The notes under the pieces are model-generated. The model had not been told where the DNA came from. It saw only the letters and a list, made by a program, of their open reading frames with translations, and did not search any database. From assembly GCF_014656295.1 (NCBI RefSeq), contig NZ_BNCD01000003.1, positions 186,001 to 250,000 of the forward strand: 64,000 nt of DNA, in the 5' to 3' direction. The translations under genes were made by a program, and so were the position numbers. Positions within the stretch are counted from its first letter, which is position 1. Every line of letters begins with the position of its first letter. Of this stretch, positions 9,506 to 20,907 are shown one piece after another. The DNA is from Streptomyces sulfonofaciens. GTDB lineage: Bacteria; Actinomycetota; Actinomycetes; Streptomycetales; Streptomycetaceae.

Positions 9506-11479
9506 TCAGCGGTTCCAGGGATGGCGTGCCGCCGCCACCTGCGCCAGCACCTGCTGGAGCACCTGGCTGCCCGGCGGCACGCGTGGTGGCTCGTAGATCC
9601 ACGCATGGCCTACCCAGGGGTCGGCGAGGTGGTCGTCGGGTACCGGCGTGAGCCGCAGCAGAGAGCGCCACAGTGGTTCGAGCAACGGCCCGTACTCCGC
9701 CGCGTCCTCACGGGCGCCGACCACCAGCAGGTGGACACCGACCGCGGGGCCCTCGTCGGCCAGGTAGCGCAACTGGTTCACGGCACGGTCGTCGAAACCG
9801 TGCGGGAAGTCGTGGACGACCAGCAGGTGTTCGGCGGTGTCCACATCGGCCGGCAGGGCCTCCGGGGCACCGCCGCGGGCCGCCATCTGGACGAGGTCCA
9901 CGCGCCTGGTCAGCCGGGCGAGCATGGCCGACACGCCGGCGGCCCCCGAGGCCGGGGGTTCGCTCAGCACTCCGGAGCGCAGCAGGGGACCGAGCGGGCC
10001 CGAGGCGGTGCCGGCGGGGTCGACGATGTGCACGGCGAACGCGCCCGCCGGATGGACGGCGAGCAGCCGGGCCGCCAGGGCGGCGGCGGTCTCGGTGGCG
10101 AGCCTGCGCAGTTCCTCGGGGCTGACGAGGATCGCGGACTCCAGACCGGTCGGGCCGCAGTCGATCCACAGTCCACGCTCCAGCGGCAGCCGCACCAGCA
10201 TGGGGATGCGCAGCCCGGCGCTCTCCGGCAGGTGCAGATCGCCGAGGCGCAGTGCCATCGGCGCCTCGGCGGGGACCTGGTAGCCCTGCCAGACGGGGTT
10301 GTCCCAGCGGGCGTAGGCGGCCGGCAGGGCGGGTTCGACCACCTCCGCCTCGGCGACGAGCTGCGCGAGGTCGCGGTCCAGCGCCTGCCGGGCCTGGTCG
10401 ACCAGCCGCCCGTGGCGCTCGTCCGCGGCCGTACGCGCGCCCTCGCCCGCGCCGCCGAGGCGGTGGCGCGGGTCGGAGAGCGCCTTGTCGAGCTCCTGCT
10501 CCCGGCGTGCGTCGGCGAAGTCGACGGCGCTGCGGTAGGCCGCCGTACTGCGGGCCAGGTCCTCGAACATCCCCCAGACCTGGTTGTACAGCCGCTCGTC
10601 CATGGTCCAACCCGTGGCATCACCCGCGACGGGAGGCACGGGAGAGTCCGGCGGGGCGGACGGAGGTGGCGGAGTGGCGCTTCCCCGCGCGGGGTGGGTG
10701 TAGTCGACGGGGCCCACGCCGGGCGCTTGCCTGGCATCGCGCGCCCCCGGCCCGCCCTCTGCTGCCTCCTGGGAGGCGGCGACCGGTGGGCCGGCGGACC
10801 GGCCGGGTGGTGACGCCGCCTCCCCGGGCGCGACGGCGCCGGTCGCGATGGCCGGCCCGGCTCCCTGGGTGACCGTCCGCGGCCCGGACCCGTACGGCGG
10901 ACGGGGCGGGGCGGCGACCGAGCGGGCCCGGCCCTCGGCCACGGCGTCCTGGACGGCCGCCGCGATACCGGCCGCCCCCGCGAGCCCCTGGTCGGCGAGG
11001 AGGGCGGTCAGGCCCCCTGCGTACCCCTGGCCCACGGCGCGTACCTTCCAGGTGTCCTGCCTGCGGTAGAGCTCCAGGGCGACGACCGCGGACTCGGTGT
11101 CCAGGCCGGTGAGGGTGTAGCTGGCGATCTCGGTGCCGTCGAGTCCGGTCACCGCGACGAAGGGGGACGCCACCGCGCCGAACCTCGCCGGACCTCCGGC
11201 CCCGCCGGGCAGCGCGAGCAGGACGCTGACCCGGTGCACGGCGTCCTCCATGGCGTCCAGGTCCACCGCGAGGCGGTGGGCGGCGGCCGCCTGCTGGGGC
11301 ACCTCCAAGCCCGGCAGGGCCGGCGAGCCGGGGTGCACCAGTTGGTCGGGACCGAGCAGCCTGCCCCGGTCGTCGCCGAGCGTGGCGGCGGCCACGACCG
11401 GGCTGCCGGCGGACACCCGGATTTCCAGACGGGTCCGGGAAAGGGGCAGGTTCTGCCCCCTGACCAGCTCGGCCGTCAT
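9506..11479 (-). CDS. TerD-domain protein fused to a degenerate FtsK-like domain
   Basis: Protein of 657 aa. Residues 1 to about 165 are a divergent TerD fold (from MTAELVRGQNLPL through the LTGLDTESAVVALELYRR region). A Pro/Gly/Ala-rich linker covers about 180-310. A C-terminal domain of about 340 residues follows: a helical stretch, then VPMLVRLP-type strands and LLVVHDFPHGFDDRAVNQL, which resembles the Walker B and following region of FtsK/HerA-type ATPases. I see no Walker A lysine motif, so ATPase activity is doubtful. The acidic calcium-site residues typical of TerD are largely missing from the N-terminal domain. ATG 11479 follows AAGGGGG. It lies downstream of a canonical TerD on the same strand and probably works with it in a stress-related membrane complex. 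Confidence 0.75.
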   Translation of the reverse strand: MTAELVRGQNLPLSRTRLEIRVSAGSPVVAAATLGDDRGRLLGPDQLVHPGSPALPGLEVPQQAAAAHRLAVDLDAMEDAVHRVSVLLALPGGAGGPARFGAVASPFVAVTGLDGTEIASYTLTGLDTESAVVALELYRRQDTWKVRAVGQGYAGGLTALLADQGLAGAAGIAAAVQDAVAEGRARSVAAPPRPPYGSGPRTVTQGAGPAIATGAVAPGEAASPPGRSAGPPVAASQEAAEGGPGARDARQAPGVGPVDYTHPARGSATPPPPSAPPDSPVPPVAGDATGWTMDERLYNQVWGMFEDLARSTAAYRSAVDFADARREQELDKALSDPRHRLGGAGEGARTAADERHGRLVDQARQALDRDLAQLVAEAEVVEPALPAAYARWDNPVWQGYQVPAEAPMALRLGDLHLPESAGLRIPMLVRLPLERGLWIDCGPTGLESAILVSPEELRRLATETAAALAARLLAVHPAGAFAVHIVDPAGTASGPLGPLLRSGVLSEPPASGAAGVSAMLARLTRRVDLVQMAARGGAPEALPADVDTAEHLLVVHDFPHGFDDRAVNQLRYLADEGPAVGVHLLVVGAREDAAEYGPLLEPLWRSLLRLTPVPDDHLADPWVGHAWIYEPPRVPPGSQVLQQVLAQVAAARHPWNR

Positions 11480-11700
11480 CGCTGTCGCCCCCTTGTCCGG
11501 GGCGCGCCCGCGGCGCACCCCGCCCCCTCGGCCCCGTCCGGCGTGGGCCGTCCTGGCTGCTCCGGCCGTGCCCGGCCGGTCTTGCGTCCGTGCCGTACGC
11601 GCCGGGGCGCGGGGCACTCGCCGCGGCCTACGCGCGGGCGCAGTCCCGCTGGCCGGCGCTGCGGGCCACCCCCTGTGGCACGGCCGGCTGCTACGGGTCC

Positions 11701-12279
11701 CTACAGGTGCGGCAGGATCGCGGGCATCAGGTCCTGGAAGGTACGGCCGTTCGCCGGAGCGCCGAGGGCCGTCATCTGCCAGCCCTGGCCGGCGCGGTGC
11801 ACCTTGGCCATGATCTGTGCGGTGTACGCGCCGCCGCCGTCGAGCGTGTAGCGGGCCAGCTCCTGGCCGTTGGTCTCGTCGACCAGGCGGCAGAAGGCGT
11901 TCTGCACTTCCTGGAACGTCTGGCCGGTGAAGGAGTTCACCGTGAAGACGATCTGGTCGATGTGGACCGGGACGCGCTGGAGGTCCACGAGGATCGACTC
12001 GTCGTCACCGCCCGCTCCGACGCCGCCGACCAGGTTGTCGCCGGTGTGCCGCACGGAGCCGTCGTCGCTGACGAGGTGGCGGAAGAAGACGACGTCCACC
12101 GGCTGCTTCTCGGCGAACAGCACGGCCGACGCATCGAGGTCGATGTCCCGGGTGCGGGAGCCGAAGAGCCCGCGCCGCGGGGCCGCCTTCCAGCCGAGGC
12201 CCATCCGCACCGCGGCCAGGGTGCCCCCGTCGTTCTTCTGCAGACTGATGCCCTGTCCCTTGGACAAGTTGACCGACAC
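11701..12279 (-). CDS. terD: TerD-family calcium-binding stress protein
   Basis: Canonical TerD of 192 aa. Family motifs are all present: VNLSKGQGISLQK at the N terminus, DIDLDASAVLF at about 46-56, [19 protein letters not shown] at about 79-97 with the calcium-binding acidic residues, and QEVQNAFCRLVDE toward the C terminus. TerD proteins are soluble and associate with membrane complexes in tellurite, phage and general stress responses. GTG 12279 is chosen because GAGGGGAAGAAG precedes it and the family begins at VSVNLSKG. The 221 bp to the fusion protein contain no gene, so the two TerD genes may form one transcription unit. Confidence 0.95.
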   Translation of the reverse strand: MSVNLSKGQGISLQKNDGGTLAAVRMGLGWKAAPRRGLFGSRTRDIDLDASAVLFAEKQPVDVVFFRHLVSDDGSVRHTGDNLVGGVGAGGDDESILVDLQRVPVHIDQIVFTVNSFTGQTFQEVQNAFCRLVDETNGQELARYTLDGGGAYTAQIMAKVHRAGQGWQMTALGAPANGRTFQDLMPAILPHL

Positions 12280-12449
12280 GCGCTTCTTCCCCTCTCGGAC
12301 CGTCCCCCTGTGCCGCGTTCTGCGCGGTTGTGCATGCACCCTACGCAGGAGCGGTGACGGTGCCGCACCGCGAGCGGGACTTTGTGTCGCTCTTGCAACA
12401 CACCGGAGCCGCCCGGGTGCCAGGGGCTCGCTGCGGAGCCGCCGGGCCG

Positions 12450-14648
<2,199 letters not shown>

Positions 14649-14655
14649 GCATCCC

Positions 14656-14678
14656 ACCGTACGACTCCGCACTGACAA
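14656..14678 (-). promoter_or_regulatory. RecA-independent DNA-damage promoter of uvrB
   Basis: TTGTCAGTG (14678-14670), 8 nt, TACGGT (14661-14656): an exact match to the RecA-NDp consensus TTGTC(A/G)GTG-N8-TAnnnT known from mycobacteria and Streptomyces and linked to PafBC in mycobacteria. Seven nt separate the -10 from ATG 14648. Confidence 0.88.
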
Positions 14679-14688
14679 CCGGTTCTGA

Positions 14689-15525
14689 TCAGCGGTTCTG
14701 CGGGGTGCGGGGCCGGCTGCGGGACAGGTCGTGAGCGCGCGAGCGCTGGGTCGGCAGGACGGCGAGCCGGCCCGTGGAGCGGGCCCGGGGGGCCGGGCCC
14801 GTCGCTCTCGCCGGGGCGAGCAGCAGGACCGCGGCGATCAGCAGCAGGAAGACGGCGGGACCGATCATCATCGTCAGGAGCGGTGTGGCGGGGGTGTCGC
14901 CGGAGGGGTCCGCCGCGGCGCCGTGCAGATGGACCCGCACGGCGCTCATGCCGACGTAGTGCATGCCGAGCACGGCCAGGCCCATCACCATGCTGGCGGC
15001 CGCGTTCCACCGCGGTCCCCTGCCCTGGCCGGCCGCCCAGAGGGCGCCGGTGGCGGCCACGACGGCGATCAGGACGGAGGCCGCGACGGTGAGGGTGTTG
15101 TACTCCAGCCGCCCGCCGAGCCGGACCCCGGCCATGCCCATGTAGTGCGTCGAGGCGATGCCCAGGCCGGTGACGGTGCCGCCGGTGAACAGGGCCGGTC
15201 CCGTGATGCCGCGGAAGCCGACTATGAAGATCCCGGTGCCCACCATGACGATGCCCACGCCCAGCCCCGCGAAGGTCGTCAGCGGGTCGTAGCCGAAGGG
15301 CGTGTGCACGACGCTGAAGCCGGTCATCGCCACGAAGTGGGTGAGCCAGACGCCGGTGCCGAAGGCGGCCGAGCTCAGCGCGAGCCAGCCGGCCCGCCCG
15401 GGCTGGACGGTGGTCAGGGACCTGGTGAGGCAGCGGAGGCCGATCGCGCCTCCGAGACAGGCCACCACATACGCCACCAGCGGTGTCACAAGACCGTAGC
15501 TCAAGCCGTCGACCTTGGCGTACAT
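14689..15525 (-). CDS. MHYT-domain integral membrane sensor
   Basis: Seven-helix membrane protein of 278 aa with the three characteristic MHYT-type triplets: THFVAM at about 65-70, THYMGM at about 129-134 and MHYVGM at about 194-199. Such histidine/methionine clusters are proposed to bind copper and to sense oxygen, CO or NO. No GGDEF, EAL or kinase domain is attached, so this is the stand-alone form. The C-terminal 45 residues are cytosolic and basic. GGAGGG lies 10 nt before ATG 15525. It is upstream of uvrB but separated from it by the uvrB promoter, and it is divergent from the phosphodiesterase gene. Confidence 0.93.
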   Translation of the reverse strand: MYAKVDGLSYGLVTPLVAYVVACLGGAIGLRCLTRSLTTVQPGRAGWLALSSAAFGTGVWLTHFVAMTGFSVVHTPFGYDPLTTFAGLGVGIVMVGTGIFIVGFRGITGPALFTGGTVTGLGIASTHYMGMAGVRLGGRLEYNTLTVAASVLIAVVAATGALWAAGQGRGPRWNAAASMVMGLAVLGMHYVGMSAVRVHLHGAAADPSGDTPATPLLTMMIGPAVFLLLIAAVLLLAPARATGPAPRARSTGRLAVLPTQRSRAHDLSRSRPRTPQNR

Positions 15526-15876
15526 GCTGGGCAGCCCTCCATCCTGTCGTGCCCGCGACGCGCGTCAGGGCATGTGACACGCGCCCGGCCCGCTCCCGCG
15601 TGCCGGTGGACCCCTGCCATGAGCCCTGACGTCCCGCGTCACCGGCCGGCGAAGACCACGGGTGAGGCGAGAGTACGGCTCCCCCAGGAACACATGAACG
15701 ATTTTCCGGCAAAGAATCCCGACTGATCGTGCGTGCCCGATGTGATGATCCTTTACAGACGGCCCCGCCGTCCCGGTAGCCATCCTTTCACTCTCCGGAC
15801 ACCTCTCGCCTGTGTTCCACCGCCGGTGTGCTGTCACGCTCGTACAGAACGTGATCGCTCGATGGAAGGAGTGCCC

Positions 15877-16764
15877 GTGTACGCTCGCGCCGCCGCAGCC
15901 ACGACCGCCGCCCTGGTGGGAACCTGCGCACTGCTCCTGCCCGCCCAGCCCGCCCCCGCGGCCGCCCCGGGCCCCGTCGTCGTGGCGCACCGCGGGGCGT
16001 CCGGCTATGCCCCCGAGAACACCCTGGAGGCCGTGGACCAGGCCGCTCAGTTGGGCGCCGACTGGGTCGAGAACGATGTGCAGCGCACCAGGGACGGCGA
16101 GCTGGTGGTGATCCACGACACCGACCTGAAGCGGACCACCGACGCCGAGGCCGTCTTCCCTGACCGGGCGCCCTGGCGGGTCGGCGACTTCACCGCGGCC
16201 GAGATAGCACGGCTCGACGCGGGCTCCTGGAAGGACGAGCGGTACGCGGGAGCCCGGATCCCGACCCTGGAGCAGTACCTGCGCCGTGTCGAGCACAACG
16301 GCCAGAAGCTGCTGATGGAGATCAAGGCGCCCGAGCTCTATCCGGGCATCGAGAACGACATCCTGAAGGTGCTCGGCGCGCAGAGCTGGCTGGACCCGCG
16401 CCACGTCGGTGCCCGGCTGGTCATCCAGAGCTTCGGCGCGGACAGCGTACGGACCGTGCACGCCCTGCGGCCCGATGTCAAGACCGGCTTCCTCGGCGCA
16501 CCGCCCGTCGCCGAACTCCCCGGGTACGCGGCCTTCACCGACCAGATCAACCCCGACCAGACGACCCTCACGGCCGACTACGTCAGGGCCGTGCACGCGC
16601 TGCGCGGTGCCCACGGCCGGCGCCTGGAGGCCTACACCTGGACGGTGAACGACACGGCCACGGTGCAGCGGGTCGCCGACCAGGGCGTGGACGGCATCAT
16701 CACCAACTACCCGGACACCGTCGCGGGCGCCCTGGACAACCGCGCGGCGCTCTGCCCGTCCTGA
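15877..16764 (+). CDS. glpQ: Secreted glycerophosphodiester phosphodiesterase
   Basis: Hydrolyses glycerophosphodiesters to glycerol 3-phosphate; 295 aa. A Sec signal peptide (about 1-27, ending in an APAAA site) points to export. Catalytic and metal residues are in HRGASGYAPENT (about 34-45), ENDVQRTRDGELVVIHD (about 61-77) and MEIKAP, with the usual TIM-barrel ending VDGIITNYPD. GTG 15877 follows GGAAGGAG with good spacing. The divergent 351-bp upstream region contains an 11-nt-spaced pair at about 15787-15807 that faintly resembles PhoP direct repeats. Phosphate control is known for such enzymes, but the match here is too weak to annotate. Confidence 0.95.
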   Translation: MYARAAAATTAALVGTCALLLPAQPAPAAAPGPVVVAHRGASGYAPENTLEAVDQAAQLGADWVENDVQRTRDGELVVIHDTDLKRTTDAEAVFPDRAPWRVGDFTAAEIARLDAGSWKDERYAGARIPTLEQYLRRVEHNGQKLLMEIKAPELYPGIENDILKVLGAQSWLDPRHVGARLVIQSFGADSVRTVHALRPDVKTGFLGAPPVAELPGYAAFTDQINPDQTTLTADYVRAVHALRGAHGRRLEAYTWTVNDTATVQRVADQGVDGIITNYPDTVAGALDNRAALCPS

Positions 16765-16816
16765 CCCGGCCGGACCGGCACCGGTGGCGGCCCGGGTGCC
16801 GCGGCTGCCACCGCTG

Positions 16817-16837
16817 CCGGAGCGCCGCCCGCTCCGG
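16817..16837 (+). terminator. Possible terminator after the phosphodiesterase gene
   Basis: CCGGAGC (16817-16823) and GCTCCGG (16831-16837) form a 7-bp stem with a 7-nt loop. A second 7-bp stem lies just upstream (16776-16801). Confidence 0.4.
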
Positions 16838-16922
16838 AGCGGCGGCCGCCCTTGGCGGCGCCCACCCTGGGCGGTGGTCCGACGCCGTGCGGCGGACCCG
16901 TGCGCGGCCGCCGCACGACCCG

Positions 16923-16945
16923 TTGTCGGTGCCGGCCCCTACGGT
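16923..16945 (+). promoter_or_regulatory. RecA-independent DNA-damage promoter of ogt
   Basis: TTGTCGGTG (16923-16931), 8 nt, TACGGT (16940-16945): an exact consensus match. Six nt separate the -10 from ATG 16952, which fixes the start codon and predicts a leaderless transcript. Confidence 0.87.
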
Positions 16946-16951
16946 GGCGGT

Positions 16952-17620
16952 ATGAACGACTACCGGGACGACCGCCGGGCAGACGACCAGACCGACCGCG
17001 ACGGCCGGGGCGCCCGCGACGACCGGACGCAGCAGTGGTCCTCCCGGGCGGAGGGCGCACAGGACGGGGCGCCGCGGGAGGCGGCCGCAGGGCGGCTCGC
17101 GTGGGCCGTGATCGCCACCGACATCGGCCCCCTGCTGCTCGCGGCCACCGGGAAGGGCCTGGTCCAGGTGGTCTTCCACGCCTCGGACGCGGTGCGGGAC
17201 AAGGCGCTCGGCCGGCTCGCCGCACGGCTCGGCGCCGAGCCGTGCGAGGCCCCCGGCTCCCCGCTGCTCGCCGAACCCGTACACCAGGTGAAGGCCTATT
17301 TCGCCGGTCGGCGCCGGGACTTCGAGCTGCCGCTCGACTGGTCGCTGATCACCGGCTTCAACCGCCAGGTCCTGCACGAGCTGGCCTCCGGCGTGCCCTA
17401 CGGCACCGTCGTGGGCTACGGCGATCTGGCGCGCCGGGTGGGCCAGCCGGGCGCCGCGCAGGCCGTGGGCGCCGCCATGGGCGCGAACCCGCTGCCGGTC
17501 GTGGTGCCCTGCCACCGTGTGGTGGAGAGCGACGGCGGCATAGGGGGCTTCGGCGGTGGCCTGGAGACCAAGCGGAAGCTGCTCGCGCTGGAGGGCGTAC
17601 TGCCGCAGCCCCTGTTCTGA
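16952..17620 (+). CDS. ogt: Methylated-DNA--protein-cysteine methyltransferase
   Basis: Suicide repair protein that transfers alkyl groups from O6-alkylguanine to its own cysteine; 222 aa. The active site PCHRV is in VVPCHRVVESDG (about 184-195), preceded by the helix-turn-helix arginine-finger region and the GTVVGYGDLARRVGQP segment. An N-terminal extension of about 45 residues rich in Asp, Arg and Gln precedes the normal domain and has no evident function. The start is set by the damage promoter 6 nt upstream; no Shine-Dalgarno is present. Because of that promoter the gene should be induced by DNA damage without LexA, together with uvrB and polA. Confidence 0.96.
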   Translation: MNDYRDDRRADDQTDRDGRGARDDRTQQWSSRAEGAQDGAPREAAAGRLAWAVIATDIGPLLLAATGKGLVQVVFHASDAVRDKALGRLAARLGAEPCEAPGSPLLAEPVHQVKAYFAGRRRDFELPLDWSLITGFNRQVLHELASGVPYGTVVGYGDLARRVGQPGAAQAVGAAMGANPLPVVVPCHRVVESDGGIGGFGGGLETKRKLLALEGVLPQPLF

Positions 17621-17897
17621 GCAGAGCAGCCCCGTTCCGGGCAGGTCGCAGCCCGCGTTCCCGGGCCGGTTCCGAGATCCCTGGGGTCGACCGGCGCGCA
17701 CCGGACTGGAAAGGCCATCGCTGGGAAGTCGGTCGGAGGAACGGCCCTGGCGCGGGGCGCACGGAAGACCGATCGGTTTTCCTCCCGCCCGGCGGTGGGC
17801 CGCCGCCCGAGGAACACAGCGCCGTAAGCCGCGGGGCGCTGCCCTGCGCTGGCCCAGCAGGAATCCGGATCACGGAAGCCGAAGGGACGGCGATCTC

Positions 17898-19121
17898 ATG
17901 AACAACCGGGCAGTCAGCTACATCAGGCCGGGGACGGTCGAGGTCCACGACATCGACTATCCGACGCTGGAGCTCAAGGACGGGCCGGGCGTGGCGCCTG
18001 CGAACGTCGGCCGCAAGTGCCGGCACGGAGCCATCCTCAAGGTGCTCGCCACCAACATCTGCGGCAGCGACCAGCACATGGTGCGTGGCCGCACCACCGC
18101 GCCCGAGGGCCTCGTCCTCGGCCACGAGATCACCGGCGAGGTGGTGGAACGCGGTCCGGACGTGGAGTTCGTCCAGGTCGGGGACATCGTCTCCGTGCCG
18201 TTCAACATCGCCTGCGGCCGCTGCCGCAACTGCAAGGAGCGCCAGACCGGGATCTGCCTCAACGTGAACCCGGGGCGTCCGGGCGGCGCCTACGGCTACG
18301 TCGACATGGGCGGCTGGGTCGGCGGTCAGGCCGAGTACGTCATGGTCCCCTACGCGGACTTCAACGTGCTGCCCTTCCCGGACCGGGACCAGGCGCGCGA
18401 GAAGCTGCTGGACCTGACGATGCTGTCCGACATCTTCCCGACCGGCTACCACGGCGTGGTGAGCTCGGGTGCGGGCGTGGGCTCCTCGGTGTACATCGCG
18501 GGCGCGGGACCGGTCGGCCTCGCCGCCGCTGCCGCTGCGCAGCTTCTGGGCGCGGGCTCGGTCATCGTGGGCGACCTCAACACCGACCGCCTGGCCCAGG
18601 CCCGCAGTTTCGGCTGCGAGACGGTCGACCTGACCCAGGGCACCCTGGAGGACCAGATCGCCGAGATCCTGGGCGTGCCGGAGGTCGACGCGGCGGTCGA
18701 CGCGGTCGGCTTCGAGGCGAGGGCGCACACCAGGGAGGGCGAGGAGGCCCCGGCCACGGTCCTCAACTCCCTGATGACCGTCACGCGCGCGGGAGGCGCG
18801 CTGGGTATACCCGGACTGTACGTCACCGAGGACCCGGGCAGTTCGGACGACGAGGCCCGGGTGGGCACCCTGAAGGTGCGCCTCGGGCTCGGCTGGGCCA
18901 AGAGCCACCGGTTCACCACCGGCCAGTGCCCGGTGATGAAGTACCACCGCGGCCTGATGCAGGCGATCCTGCACGACCGGGTGCAGATCGCGAAGGCCGT
19001 CAACGCCACGGTCCTCAGCCTGGAGGACGCGCCGCGGGGCTACGCGGAGTTCGACAAGGGCGCGAGCCACAAGTACGTCCTCGACCCGCACGGCGCCCTT
19101 GAGGGGGTGAAGCCCCTCTGA
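17898..19121 (+). CDS. fdhA: Glutathione-independent formaldehyde dehydrogenase
   Basis: Zinc- and NAD-dependent medium-chain dehydrogenase, 407 aa, close in pattern to the Pseudomonas FdhA type. The catalytic zinc residues are Cys55 and His60 in NICGSDQH plus GHE at about 75-77. The structural zinc loop is CGRCRNCKERQTGIC at about 105-119. The nucleotide-binding GAGPVGLAAAAAAQLL is at about 203-218. The bound-NAD dismutating subgroup shares the long insert around GYVDMGGWVGGQAEY. GAAGGGA lies 10 nt before ATG 17898. A 277-bp gap separates it from ogt, so it is likely a separate unit. Formaldehyde detoxification beside an alkylation-repair gene is a sensible pairing, but this is inference. 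Confidence 0.93.
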   Translation: MNNRAVSYIRPGTVEVHDIDYPTLELKDGPGVAPANVGRKCRHGAILKVLATNICGSDQHMVRGRTTAPEGLVLGHEITGEVVERGPDVEFVQVGDIVSVPFNIACGRCRNCKERQTGICLNVNPGRPGGAYGYVDMGGWVGGQAEYVMVPYADFNVLPFPDRDQAREKLLDLTMLSDIFPTGYHGVVSSGAGVGSSVYIAGAGPVGLAAAAAAQLLGAGSVIVGDLNTDRLAQARSFGCETVDLTQGTLEDQIAEILGVPEVDAAVDAVGFEARAHTREGEEAPATVLNSLMTVTRAGGALGIPGLYVTEDPGSSDDEARVGTLKVRLGLGWAKSHRFTTGQCPVMKYHRGLMQAILHDRVQIAKAVNATVLSLEDAPRGYAEFDKGASHKYVLDPHGALEGVKPL

Positions 19122-19135
19122 GTTCGGCGGCCGAC

Positions 19136-19182
19136 ACGCGCGCGTGGGCACACCGGGGGGTCAACGTGCACCACGCGCGCGT
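19136..19182 (+). terminator. Hairpin after fdhA
   Basis: ACGCGCGCGTGG (19136-19147) pairs perfectly with CCACGCGCGCGT (19171-19182) 15 bp after the stop codon. The stem is 12 bp and the loop 23 nt. Confidence 0.55.
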
Positions 19183-19309
19183 ATGCATCCTGCCCGCCCG
19201 TGCCCCCGGCCAGACGCGCCGGGCGGGGCGGGCGGCGGTGGCCGCGGGCGGACACGGCGTTCGAAGGGTGCCTCGAAAAGCGAAGGGCGCGGAGGTGGGC
19301 GCCCGGCGG

Positions 19310-19724
19310 CTACTCGTGCGCCGGTGACGGGTCGTAGTGCCGTGCCACGAGCACGTTCTCGTCCGGGTCGGGAGAGTTGCCGTCCGGGTCGGGGAGGCAG
19401 AAGCTGCGACGGGGCCTCACCACGGGCTCCGAAGGCGTTCCCGGATCTCCGAGACGGGCACGCCGTGCTCTGGAGCCGCGCCCCGGGGGCGCAGTCGGAC
19501 GCGGCGGACGGCAGGGCGACGCAGACGTGGTTGGCGGGGTGGCCGGCGCTGCGCGCGGCGTCGGGGACCGTCGTCATACGGGGCGCCGTCTCCAGCGGCA
19601 TCAGGTCGAAGAGGTCTCCTCCATCGGGGCGGACCGAGGGGAAGGGCACCGAGCCCTCGGAGAACGCGCCCGACCGCAGTGCGGGCGGGCCGGGCACCTT
19701 CGCGCAGGACTCCGCGGACACCAC
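19310..19724 (-). pseudogene. Possible decayed VOC/glyoxalase-type gene
   Basis: The 880 bp between fdhA and psuG hold no intact gene. On the minus strand two frames give protein-like sequence. The upstream one (to about 19430) contains ANHVCVALP, and the downstream one ends at a TAG at 19310-19312 after FCLPDPDGNSPDPDENV. A DPDGN element near the C terminus is typical of VOC-superfamily proteins, and a single frameshift near 19430-19470 would join the frames. The evidence is thin and a chance open frame at this GC content remains possible. Confidence 0.28.
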
Positions 19725-20001
19725 CGGGTCATGCGCCCGCCAGCACGACGTGGTCGAGCCGGGCCCCGCCGGCCCGTCCGCCCACGGCGCCCCGTTCGCC
19801 GGCGCCCTCCGCCGCGGCGCCAGGACCTGCGGTACCGCGGGGAGCGCCCGGTGCGGACGAACCGCCTGTGTGACCTGTCATGCGCCAGGGCTCGCGCCGG
19901 GCGTGCGCGGCGGCAGGTTTGGCGCGGTGGGTCGCCCGCCGAAGATGTCAGAAGGCGCTTCGCGGCGCCCCTGGGACACGTTCTGGAGGCGGGAGAGACT
20001 C

Positions 20002-20907
20002 GTGCTGGTGGTGTCGGAAGAGGTTCGGCAGGCGCTCGCGACCGGGCGCCCGGTCGTCGCCCTGGAGTCCACGATCATCGCGCACGGGCTGCCGCGCCCC
20101 CGCAATCTCCAGGTCGCCCTGGAGCTGGAGGAGGCGGTGCGGGACGAGGGAGCCGTACCGGCGACGACGGCGGTGCTGGACGGGCGGCCCCATGTCGGTC
20201 TCAGGCCCGCGCAGTTGGAGCGGATCGCGGGCGAGGACGGCATACGCAAGCTGGGGCACCGCGACCTGCCGCTGGCGGTGGCGGCCGGGGCGAGCGGCGC
20301 GACCACCGTGTCGGCGACGGCGCTGCTCGCCGCCCGCGCGGGGGTGCGGGTGTTCGCGACGGGCGGGCTCGGCGGGGTCCACAGGGAGTGGACGGTGACG
20401 CAGGACGAGTCGGCCGACCTCGGACTGCTGGCCCGCACCCGGATCACGGTGGTGTGCGCGGGCGTGAAGTCGATCCTGGACGTGCCGGCGACCTTGCAGC
20501 GGCTGGAGACGCTGGGCGTGGCGGTGGCCGGGTACGGCACCTCGCGCTTCCCGGGGTTCTACCTGGCCGACTCGGGCCATCCGGTGGACTGGACGCTGCG
20601 CACGCCGGACGAGGTGGCGGCGGTCATGCGGGCCCAGGACATGCTCGCGGGCCCGAACTCGGCGCTGATCGTCGCCCATCCGGTGCCCGAGTCGGAGCAG
20701 CTCGATCCCGTGCTCCACGCGCGTGTGCTGGCCGACGCGCTGCGGGAGTGCGACGAGCGGGGCGTGACCGGACAGGCCGTCACGCCCTTCCTCCTCGACT
20801 ACCTGGTCCGCCACACGGACGGCGCCTCCCTGGCAGCCAACCTGGCCGCGGTGCGCGGCAACGTGCGCCTGGCGGGACGCATCGCCGCGGCCTGGTCGAG
20901 GATGTGA
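20002..20907 (+). CDS. psuG: Pseudouridine-5'-phosphate glycosidase
   Basis: Cleaves pseudouridine 5'-phosphate to uracil and ribose 5-phosphate; 301 aa, the family length. The N-terminal VVALESTIIAHGLPRPRN, the ATTAVLDGRPHVGL segment, the catalytic-lysine region IRKLGHRDLPLAVA and the TGGLGGVHRE loop are all family-typical, and the C terminus holds GPNSALIVAHPVPE. GTG 20002 follows GGGAGAG. Four bases overlap the kinase gene, so the two are translationally coupled. Together they salvage pseudouridine released from RNA turnover. Confidence 0.95.
   Translation: MLVVSEEVRQALATGRPVVALESTIIAHGLPRPRNLQVALELEEAVRDEGAVPATTAVLDGRPHVGLRPAQLERIAGEDGIRKLGHRDLPLAVAAGASGATTVSATALLAARAGVRVFATGGLGGVHREWTVTQDESADLGLLARTRITVVCAGVKSILDVPATLQRLETLGVAVAGYGTSRFPGFYLADSGHPVDWTLRTPDEVAAVMRAQDMLAGPNSALIVAHPVPESEQLDPVLHARVLADALRECDERGVTGQAVTPFLLDYLVRHTDGASLAANLAAVRGNVRLAGRIAAAWSRM

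Noticed and set aside
15787..15807. PhoP box upstream of glpQ
   Set aside because: The two 11-nt units match the known direct-repeat consensus at too few positions to annotate.
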